A stretch of DNA of 64,000 nucleotides. Origin: Cordylochernes scorpioides. Its lineage: Eukaryota > Arthropoda > Arachnida > Pseudoscorpiones > Chernetidae. The notes under the pieces were generated by a model. The model saw nothing but the letters and a program-made list of their open reading frames with translations. It did no database searches and was not told the origin of the DNA. Within the stretch, counting starts at the first letter, position 1; each line of letters opens with the position of its first letter. Positions 12,901-24,900 of this stretch are shown in pieces. Made by a program: the position numbers and the translations under genes. The DNA is taken from contig CP092863.1 of NCBI GenBank assembly GCA_030710605.1, forward strand, positions 55,518,507 to 55,582,506, read 5' to 3'.

Positions 12901-15900
12901 CAAAATAGCTTGCCTGAAATTTACATTTTTTTTCTTTCGTCAAGAGGATAGATATGAAAATCTCGTAAAAATAACTTTTTTTTTTTGCCTCCTAGTGGTA
13001 GCTTTTTGGTAATTTAGAAACTTGTTTGAAAGGAAATTTGGGTTCTTGTTTGAGATGGAAAAGTATGCAAAACTGCCTGTTTTGAGGATTTTTGCACACT
13101 TCGTGTATTTGGAAAATTTTGAAAAATACTTTCTAATTTCCGATCCTCCATTATAATCCACTATTTGACTTTTTACAACATCCAATAATGGTACATTTTG
13201 TGTCAACCATAAGGGTGGATTAAGGGTTTTCGAAAAAAAAGCGCCCTTTTACTATACATTTGCAAATGTTACATAAGGGTACTTTCACTAATCAATCTAG
13301 TGAAAATTGTTCCAAGAATTCGATTGCCCAAGAAAGTTTCATTGAAAATGCGCTTCTATAGAGTTGGAGCCTGCGTTCTGGGTTATAAATGCACGAAACA
13401 AATTCCACTGCAAATATTTTATTGGAACATCATTTGTCGCTAGAGTGGAGACTTGGTGCAGTTTGGAACGGAGCTATCCCCTTTGATGCCTTCTTGAGCA
13501 TCCTTTACCGCTGCAGAAGGCTTGTGCTCCACCTTGATGGGTACGGACTTCTCACTGGGGGGCTGCAGATGTTTTTTAGGCGCTTCCACGGTCAACACCC
13601 CGTTGGCCGTGAGCTTGGAGGTGAGGGCCTGGTGGTCGACCAACGGCGGCAACATGTAGCGCCTGGTGAACTCCCGCGACACCCAGCCGTGCTCGTCCTC
13701 CTTCTCCTCGTGCTTGCCGTGGATCACCACGGCGTCGTCCACCATCTTGACGGAGAGCTCGTCGAGCTGGTACTGGCTGACGTCCAGCTGGATGAGGATC
13801 TTATGCTGAGTGTTGATCACTTCCGAGCGGCCGCAGCTGCTGCTCTGCTTCCGGGGTAACACGATGTTCCAGAGGTCCGGGGTCATCAAGGACCTTCTAC
13901 CGAGATCACGAGGGACGTCCCATAGAAGCAAGTCCATGATCAACTCTTACGGCGGTTTCAAGACTTATGATCACGGTAAATTAGGTGAGCGCCTTATATG
14001 AGCGCGGAAATGCTCCCAGCGCCTCCAACCTCAAGTGATTGGTAGGCAAATAATTACGTCATAACTAATTGCTACTCCAAAATATACTAATGTATCTTCA
14101 TATAACTTTAACTCATGCAAATTTTGTTCAAATTGTATTGTTTTTATATTTATATGAAACATTTTAACTGATTATTATATATAATATTATATATCAACTC
14201 ATAGTCTAAAACAGCGCGAAAAATTTACATTTTAAAATCATATTTCATTTAAAAAATTATTGACACTTAGATCTTTACGGAATATTGAGTTCTAGGTAAA
14301 TTATTAATTATATATTCGAAAACAACCAACTTGGTTCATACATAATGTATAATTTTTATTTTGTGTGCTCCGTTACACTTTGTTTTCAAACCACCTTTTG
14401 GGTTCTCTCACTTCCTTTTGCTGTGTTATAAAGGCATTTAGCATTAATATATGTGGGTTACTGATTTTAATATAACTGTCAACTAATGTGATTATAAACG
14501 CATATATTATTGGAAATAAAGATTTAATTGAGGTGAAAGTATCGAATAATATTTATTATAAAGTCGCATTCAAATGAATAATGTATATAGTGTTGTTGTG
14601 TCGGCATATACAAGCGGGGTATCCCGCTCCCAAGGCAATGGTGTAAACATTTAGAGGGATAATGGCGGCATATAAACTGCCCACACATATTTCAAGTTTA
14701 ATTCTGAATAAATAAATTTCTCCTCCGTTGCGTCATCCAAGGTTAATCTCTCAGAAACAGGGTATATAAGGTATTTGAGCACATATGTTTGTATACATAG
14801 AACTCAAAGTGTTTATATGTTCTCCTTCTTTTATATCTTTTGCAGCTAAACTATGGAAAACCTTTGGAACACAAGACTATGAAATGCCATGCCGTCATGG
14901 TTGCAATCTTCGCATAATTATAGAAATAGATTCCTAGCGACTGCCAGATCATTTGTCCATAAACTGCGAAAAGTGGTGGAGTCAACTGGCGGGGAGATCT
15001 CACATGCGGCAAGAAGAAAAAGCAGTGCTCCGACACTATAAGGACACCCCAGTATGCCTAGCTGGCACGAGGGAGTCTTATAACCTCCATAAAAGCCATT
15101 GACAGAGATCTCCAAGTGACCATAGAAATGATACTTTATGTTTCATGAAATTTAGCGGTACAGGCCATACGTCATTCTAAAAGGAGAGTTTATATCAGCG
15201 AAAACACAGTAAAAACGTCTATTCTGCCGTGAATGCCTCTTTAGAAAAATTGAGCAAGCAAAAGAAGTGCTATGTTTTGATTCTATTCCGACGAGAAAAA
15301 TTCCACCCAGGATAATAAGGTTAAACTTTCGATGGGTGGTTGTCTTTCGATCCTGCTGCTGCCCAAATAGTTTCTCAAAATATCATATTTCTAGAAGTCT
15401 GAGACACGATATTAACAAGTGATGCCACCCCATATTTTTGCTCATGGCCTTCTAATGAATGTCATGTTGGGGTGCTGGAAAGCGTTGCAAAATCGGAGAT
15501 TTACAGCGGGGAAATGAAATATTTTCGTCTTCTAAAAGGATGCCCCTTCTCCAAAACCATTGTAATACAATAATGGATGGCAGTTAATCTGCATGACCAT
15601 GCAACCAAACATATGGTCACCGGACGCTTCAGACATTATTCCTCTGGCAAATTAGCGTCAGGCGTGCTTGAATATGAGAATAAATTGACATCCACAAAGC
15701 AATATTGATACTCTGAGAGCTTTAATTGTCGACGCAATGTCCACTATTAAAAAGACCCATTTAACTCGGGCACGCCGAGATTTATGTTCATATATTGAAG
15801 TCCTTATTGAAGGAGATGGGACAAAAAATATACTTCAGTCCAAGTCCATCAAGTCTTTTGTGGTTCGTGAGATACAGATGGTTTTAATTTCCGCTTTCAA

Positions 15901-18900
15901 CTCTGACCTCAAATACCTTATACACCTTGTAGAAATCTAAAAATGCCGTAACTCATAGTAAATTTGCTCTAGACTAATGTTTAGGATTTTAAAGTGATTT
16001 TATCAACACCAATATTCCTATGAGAGCAGACATACAACTTTCTCGAGGTTTGGCCATGTGTCTACAAGGATCACCGGCCTCGAATTGCTATAGTCAAAGG
16101 ACAAAACTTGGGAAAGATGGTGGTCTGTTCGGCGAAATATTGGTGTTCCGAGGTATGGCTATTATTCAGAACTCTAGAGAATAATTTACTCTGAACGAAT
16201 TTCTAACAAATATATTCCTTTCGAAAAAAAAATGTTTCACCTATGAAAGCAGTCTTACCGTTACAAGGCATTTCTATATTTGAAATTTGCGGAATATACT
16301 ACATTGATTAAAATTGAATAAATTTATTTGTAAATAACTTGCGGTCCTTCATATTTATCGTAAAGGTAGAGGTTGCCTGGCCGACACTCTATTTTTGTGA
16401 TTATTAAAACTATCAAATATAATTATAATTATTGAAATTAAAGATACTTCGGCCAGTAAATCTTTTTAATACCTCGACGTTTCGACAAAAATCTTTTGTC
16501 CTCTTCAGGAGCACACAAAATATTTTTGTCGAAACGTCGAGGTAATAAAAAGATTCACTGGCTGAAGTATCTTGAATCATTCATATTTAATTTCTATCTG
16601 CAATTCTACCTATTTAAGTAAATGGTAAGGAGTATTTAGATGAAATAATGTGCACATTTAGATAAAGAGAGCGAGCTGAATCAACTAGGTTAGGTGGCAC
16701 TCACCATGCTGGGACCGCCGCACCACCTCGGTGTCATTGTGGCCCAGACAGACGCTGGGGTCCCTACTGTCCGGCAGGTCCTCGCACGCCTGGTCGTTGG
16801 GCCACGTCAGTGTGAAGACGCCCAGGAAGAAGTCGCAGTGTCGCCTCGTCTCTATTACCACACCCCGTCATCCCTGATCTTTTTGCGTACTTTGCATCAA
16901 CATTATATAAATATAAGAAAATACATGGAAATTTTGAAAGAGTATTGTATTCATGTTGAAAAAATAAGCTTTTAAAATGAAAAGGTTAGTGCTGAATTGC
17001 ACATTTCTGTATTCACAACAGGTGCGTTTTCATACGGGTCAGCAGGTGGATTTTAAAGCTAGAGAAATTTTGCTGTAGAGAAATACCTATCTTTAGAACT
17101 TACCTGTAATAAATAAACCCGAGTACAAGCCTTCTAATTCGAAAGAAATATTTTGCAATTATTTAGTTTTATAAAAGATAAACTTCTTTTAAAATACTGA
17201 ATGAACAATTCATTCAATAACTCGTTTTGTTTAGAGCGAACAAATCCAAATAAGTAATCAGTCACAATGCTTCTATACCCAGTTGTTATTACATCGGTAT
17301 CCTTTAGTTAACCCAATATTCATCTTGTTCCAATAATCTTTGGAAACCTCAAATTTGTTATGATAGAATTTATAATTTATCAGAAAATATTATCGACATA
17401 TTAATTCATTTTTAGATTTTTATGCTAAAATTTGTTTTATTAGAATCCCTGTGTGGGCTTAATTTGGCACTTGAATTGTAAAAAGCGCTTGGAGTAACTT
17501 TTATATTTGAAATTTTAAAATTTGTGTGGGAAAAATCGAATTGATTGATTCTTTAAAATATGAATCGATGTGAAAATGACTTGTGGTACAAAAATATAAT
17601 CAACTATATTGTCAAAATAATTAATTTAAAAACTAACGAACACAAACACACGTAACAAACATGATGCGGCGTTAAGGAGGTTATAATCTTATAGAAGTCA
17701 CATTTTGACTTGAGACCGACTCCGTGATGTAAATAGAAATTGGAACATTTTAGTTTAAATACTCAGCTATAGACTCGGGGGATTAAAGTTGACTTCGATG
17801 TCGTAGAGCGTCTAACAACCCATTCCACTTGGTTCTTGTCCTCCAGGTTTTCTTCAACCCACACATTTCCCTTATATTTATATATTTTTAAATATACTAA
17901 TATATATATATGTGAGCAACAGTTACCTAGAAATTATTTGAAAAAGAAAGAATAAACAATATTAAGGTAAAGGGTTTCTTTTAATTTTGATTTTCGCAAG
18001 CTTTCGAGCAAAATTTGTGCTCTTCAACGGGCATATACTTCTATATACAATATCAAGATGAACTTTGTACAGTAATAATTCCAACACTTAAAAAGACGCC
18101 AACATCCCTTGGAATGGGACAGAATATAAAATTATTATCAAATATACTATTGTGAATTTCATTTCGTACAGTCAAGCTTCAACCTTTTTAGATTTTCATG
18201 TTATCATTTTTTAAAATAATCTAACTTCAAATATATTTTACACTTGATGTTCTAATTCCATTCCAATTGTCACCAAGCGTGTTGGATGATATCACACTAT
18301 TCAACATATATTATTCAAATTTTATCATATATTATGAAATTCATAATATTTTATTCATTATATATATATATATATAATGTTACTTCACACAATTCTATGT
18401 GAGCATACGATGTTATTAATTTATTCAAAATAAATTGTGCTTTATATCCAGCACTTAAAAAGACGCCAACATCCCTTGGAATGGGACATAATATGTAAAT
18501 TATTATCAAAATTGTTGAAGATATTAATCTGAGATTTTGAATGTTTCTTTTTGACCAGTACTTTTGTTTTGTTTTTGCTGTTTCCTAAAATGTTTTTTCT
18601 TCTTCTTCATTATTATTTGTTCTATATGTAAAGCTTTGTTTTTTGAGACTTGAATAAACAAATTCAAGTTTATTATATTTTTGTGGGCTTTTAAAGTTAA
18701 ACCACAACAAAAATAAAAAATAATAAAGGTAAAAAGTAGGGAAAGAGAGAATAATCCAAATATTTCTGTAAAGAATAAGAATTCAAAATTTCTGTTTGAT
18801 AAACTGTTTTGTCATCCTGACGTTTGACTTCCCCAATTGTTTAAATGACAATCGAAACATTCTATGAAGTATATCCTGCAGTAAATGGGCACAATTTCCT

Positions 18901-21900
18901 TCTAGAGAGTGTAAGTGATCTGATTAGGTGGGGCGAGCGTTACCTTCACAGAGGCTGCGGCACGGGGGCACGGTCCCCCCGCCCGGCTCCTCACACTTGG
19001 GGGCATACAGCGAGCAGAGGTACAGCGGCAGCAGGTGGTAGCAGTTGACGCTCACGATCGGCTCAAACCGCGACACCAGGTCCACGATGTCACCCTGAGA
19101 GATCCCGGCAACGGTCCTGGTGTACGGGACCTTGTACCGATAGCACAGGGGGATCCTCAGGGGCACACAGGAAGCCCCTGCTGATAATCCTCCGTTCCCA
19201 GTCTGGCTAAGAGATTCGCCGACTTCGACTTACCTCGGCTTTCAGTGGGCGAGGCCAGGATGCTTGGAGACGTTACTGCAACCAACATACAGTGATACAT
19301 TTCTCGTCGATAACATTTTTCTTATCACACTTGGGCAGAAAATAAAGAGCAATAGAGATGTTTAATCTTCATGTACTCTTAAACATTTTCTCAAAGGAAA
19401 ACATATAGAGTGAATCTTGAATATATTCCTCAAGAAAATGGTATTAGGTGAACATAAGGTGATAGGCACACTATTAGAGAGTCAAATACCTGTAACTAAA
19501 GGGATCTTTGTATTATAATATTAACTGAAAACTTCATAACCTTTATATATTTTAACAAACCTAGATGACTTCTGCGCAATGTTATTTGAATTTACTATTT
19601 ATTTTGCGCATAAAAATCAATTTTAAACAGGTAGTGATAGAGACTTAGTCTAAAATCTTTATTTATATTCAATTATATTTAAAAATAATGCCTCAATATG
19701 TATTAGGACTCCGAGTGGTGGTTCATCATTAATCCCGGACGAAGAATCGGCTCCTACCTGTCAGGAGCCAGACAACCACACGGTGTTGGAACTACCCATC
19801 TGTCTGGAGCCAGATCACCACCCGGTGTTGGCCTCACCCATCTGTCTGGAGCCGAATCACCACCCACCCACCTGTCAGGAGCCAGACCATCACCCGGTGT
19901 TGGCACTACCGGTCTGTCTGGAGCCATATCACCACCCACCCACCTGTCAGGATCCAGACCACCACTCGGTGTTGGCACCACCCATCTGTCTGGAGCCAGA
20001 TCACCACCCACCCACCTGTCAGGAGCCAAACCAACACTCGGTGTTGGCACCACCCATCTGTCTTGAGCCAGACAAACACCCTGTGTTGGCACCACCCTCC
20101 CATCTGCCAGGAGCCAGACCAACACCCGGTATTGGCACCACCCATCTGTCTGGAGCCAGATCACCACCCACCCACCTGTCAGGAGCCAGACCAACACTCG
20201 GTGTTGGCACCACCCATCTGTCTTGAGCCAGACAAACACCCTGTGTTGGAACCAACCCCCATCTGCCAGGAGCCAGACCAACACCCGGTGTTGGCACCAC
20301 CCACGCACCTGTCAGGAGCCAGACCACCACTCGGTGTTGGCACCACCCACCTGTCAAGAGCCAGAGCACCAATCGGTGTTGGCACCACCCACCCACCTGT
20401 CAGAAGCCAGACAACCAATCGGTGTTGGCACCACCCACCTGTCAGGAGCCAGACCACCACCCGGTGTTGGCACCACCCACCCACCTGTCAGGAGCCAGAC
20501 ACCACCCGGTCTTGGCACCACCCACCCACCTGTCAGGAGTTAGACCACCACCCGGTGTTGGCACCACCCACCTGTCAGGAGCTAGACCACCACCCGGTCT
20601 TGGCACCACCCACCCACCTGTCAGGAGTTAGACCACCACCCGGTGTTGTCACCACCCACCCACCTGTCAGAAGCTAGACCATCACCCGGTGTTGGCACCA
20701 CCCACTCATCTGTCAGGAGCCAGACCGCTACCCAGTGTTGGCACCACCACTACCCACCTGTCAGGAGCCAAACCACCACCCACCTGTCAGGAGCCAGACC
20801 AACACTACCCACCTGTCAGGAGCCAGACCAACACTACCCACCTGTCAGGAGCCAGACCACCGCTATCCACCTGCCAGGAGCCAGCCTGCCACTACCCACC
20901 TGTCAGGAGCCAGACCATCACTGCCCACCTGTCAGGAGCCAGACCGCCACCCAGTGTTGGCACTACCACTACCAACTTGTCAGGAGCCAGGTCAACACTA
21001 CCCATCTGTCAGGAGGCATACCAACACTACCCACCTGTCAGGAGCCAGACCACGGCCGCCCCCAACACCAGCAGCAGCACGAGGAACATCACCAGGTACA
21101 GACCACGTCGGGAAGACAGCACGAACGACGTCCTGGGTAAGGAGCCCTGCATAAAACCATAACATGATCTCGCCAATTTCATAAAGTAAATCATTTTTAA
21201 ACAAAACGTATAAAGTGCTTACTATGGGTTAAATATTATGCTCCCTCTTGCCTATTGTTTTATTGGTACATTTATGCTTAAATATATTATTATTGCTTTT
21301 TATATTGATAAAATATAAGTGCTTTCCATTCTATTAATATATACAATTATCATAAAATAAAAAATTTCATTCTGGATAAACTTTATTAAACTTTATTAAC
21401 ATCATGAAACGCGATATCCCAAACTCAGGGATATTTGCGTCAATACCTTTCACTGCATTACAGCAATTCGGCTTTATACAATCCTGTACAATTCATTATT
21501 TTACATAAATTAACTAAAGAAAATTGTCCAAAGAGAAAAACAAACAACAAAGCAAAACACACAGAGCAAGCATCGCAGTTCTTTTTTTTTTTCTCTAAGA
21601 TTCCTTCTCTTTTTTCCAATTTAAGAGAAAGTTGTATATGTATTTACAAAATTGATCGATATTTTTATACTTTTCTTTTTTGTCTACAAATTCATCAAGC
21701 TGTCCAATACGACCAAATCTATTTTCCCTAATATCCCGGAAAATTGGGCACTCCAGAAGTAGATGTCTCGCGTCTTGAATTTCACCTCCGCAGAAGCATC
21801 CTGGTTCCTTCACGGCGCCGATAGTTGCCAAAAATTTCCCAAAATTGCCATGATCTGTAATGAATTGGATATTATAAAAATTTGGACGGAAATATCTTGG

Positions 21901-24900
21901 AATTCCAAATACGAAAAAGCTTCTGAAAATTTCATTAGTATTCTCAAAAATTCCATTCATTTTTGCGTGTAAGAATGATTTGACTATACTTGGAGCATGG
22001 GGTTCGTAAGTAATTAGATCTTCAATGGACAGTTGAGCTAGATCAAATTTTATTATTCTGGATTCTATATAGTCTGTTAGGGGTGGAATTTTTGCCAAAC
22101 TATGCACACAGTTTGATGAAGTGGTTTTGTATGCTCTAACTGCCCATAAAATGATCTGGTACTGCATGGAGTTCAGTTTTTGTTTACAACGATTGTTTAA
22201 ATATTTGAACCAAATTTCAGAACCGTATGTAAGTACAGACCTAATGATTGTTTTAAATAAAGTTAACCTCTTTTGTGTATCTAAACCCACATATTGCCAC
22301 TTAGTGAACATAATAAATTTTTCATACGTCCTGCCTTACACAGAATATCATTAACATGCGGTGTAAAGTTAACTTTGTTTTTCCATTTATGATTAGAAAA
22401 TTTCATTCCCAGAATTTTTACTTGCTTGACCGGTATTATATTGTTATTAACCTTAATAGGTATTTTTTGTCTGTTATGTAGGTATAGCATATTAGTCTTC
22501 TCTGTACTGATCGTTAATTTATTTCTATTACACCATTGGATCACATAATTTAAGGTGTATTCACTTGCGGTTTTTAGTCCTTCAATAGTCTTATTCCAGG
22601 AAATTATTGTAACGTCGTCTGCATAACATATAATATCTGCATTCATTGAATAAAAATTTATCAACAAATCATTTAGCAAAATATTCCATAGAAGTGGTGA
22701 TAAAGGTCCCCTTATTGGATATCTGTTTTGACGCACAAATTTCTTGGCAAAACCACCGAGAGTATTTGTTTGCTGTTTGTATATTTACCGCCAAATGCAT
22801 TACAAGAACAAAATCTAACAAACTTACTTAGGCATATTGAATATCACATAAATGAAGGTAACGAAGTGCTAATAGCCGGTGATATCAATATAAGAATAGG
22901 CAATGCTGGAGGCTTCCATAACCCACTGAAACTAAATTCATCCCTTAACAAATATAGAAAATCTAAAGACCCAATATCTTCGAAACTATCTGACAAACTA
23001 ATTTCCTTCACAGAATCAAATTCTATAACAATAGCAAATGGCAGAACTAAAGGGGATACGAACGGCTCATTCACTTTTATTTCAGAAAGAGGTTAATCGG
23101 TTTTGGATTATTTTATGTACACACACGGTTTAACACAGATCATATCGGATATGTGGATCGAAGAACTTTCATATTCAGACCACTTACCAACTGTTTTACA
23201 AATTAATACTGGGTATGAAGCTATTAAATCCTCGTACAACAATGAAATACTGACACGAAAATTCATTTGGACGAAAGAAAATGTGGAGATGCTAAAACAT
23301 AACTTAAGTGATATAGAAGATGGAAATGAAACCGATATTAACACAAAAACAGTAAATTTTACTAAACAGATCTACACGGCAATGGAATCGGCAAATATAA
23401 TTAAATTCGCAAAACGACGACATCAACTTTCAAAACCTTGGTATGACAAAGATTGTTACATTATGAAAAAAACGACCAATGTAAGTTTACAAAGATGTAG
23501 GAACTCAAATAACACACACGACCGCCAAAAATATATTGAAGCTAGGAGGGAATATCTTAAGCTCCTGCAAAGAAAAAGAGATGAATTTAATAAGGACAAG
23601 AATGAAATGATAAAAAACGCCAAAGATCCCAAATCCTTCTGGAATGCCATTGCAGCCTTTAGAAAAAAACCAATAATACAAGGAGAGATTGATATAAAAG
23701 AATGGTTTTTATTTTATAAAAATTTACTGAACAAAGAAAATAATGAAGCTACTTTTCGTTAAACCAGATGATTGGTTGGAAAGATTCAGATTTAGACGCG
23801 GAAATAACCCTTGAAGAGATTTATGATGTAGTAAAAAAACTAGCGAATGGCAAAGCAGTGGGACTCGATGGTATACCAAATGAGTTGCTAAAGAATTTAC
23901 CGACACCGACTTTAACTAAATTGAAAAACCTATTCAACAAAATAATGTCCACAGAAAAATACCCGCAACTCTGGACGAACTCAATAGTACACCCCATATA
24001 TAAAAGCGGTGATAAAAACAACCCGACAAATTATAGAGGGATTGCCCTCTGCAGTAATATATCTAAATTATTCACTACAATACTAAGAAACAGATTAAAC
24101 AACTGGATAGAAAAAAGAGAGATTATTTTAGAAAATCAAGCAGGTTTCCGTAAGAACAGATCATGCACTGACCACATACTACTACTGAATTCACTCATCC
24201 AATTATCTTTGAGAAGAAAACGAGGCAAGCTATATGTCTTCTTCGTCGATTTGACTAAAGATTTCGACACAGTACCACATGATTTACTTTGGCAAAAATT
24301 GCATAAAATGGGCATTAGCAATAAATTTGTAATGCTGATAAAAAACTTTTACCAAGAAGCTAAGATTACTATCCGATGGAAAGGGCAATATTCAAGTAAT
24401 GTGAAAATTAATTCTGGAGTGTTGCAGGGAAAATCACTTTCCCCACTTTTATTTATATTATATATGGCCGACCTAATAGAACTTTATAATAACTCAGCAC
24501 TTACAGGATTTCATCTCCCTGATTTTGGCGTTTTACACCTACTTATGTATGCGGATGACATAGCCATAATTGGAGAATCTAAAATTAACCTACAAACTAA
24601 AATCAATTTACTAAAGTCTTATCTGGACAATAACAAATTAGTTTTAAATGAAAATAAGTCCAAGGTGATGGTATTTAGAAATGGAGGAAGACCGGCAAGA
24701 CACGAAAACTGGTACTGGTGGGACATCCCACTGACTGTTGCGTCCAATATTATGTATTTGGGATTTCCATTCACTACCACTAATAATAGCAAAAAGGTAG
24801 CCCTCTTTTATAAAGCCAAAGCAAATACGGCAATAAATGCAACTATTAGACTGATAAAAAGGGAAAAAATTAATTCATTAAAAGTTGCACTGAATTTATT

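Larger units (their letters stand above)
16852..18943. other. intron between exons 4 and 5, filled with repeat debris
   Basis: AT-rich sequence with a (TA)n run near 18,361-18,378 and a family of decayed repeats described separately (17,905-18,510). No coding sequence is recognised. Confidence 0.5.

Noticed and set aside
13389-13859. Plus-strand ORF of 156 codons
   Set aside because: It is the antisense shadow of the small heat-shock gene, without domain similarity.
19754-21162. Long overlapping ORFs on both strands (up to 204 codons) over the 19.7-21.1 kb region
   Set aside because: They follow from a tandem repeat whose unit is often 42 bp, a multiple of three. All frames read the same repeated residues and no start context or domain is present.
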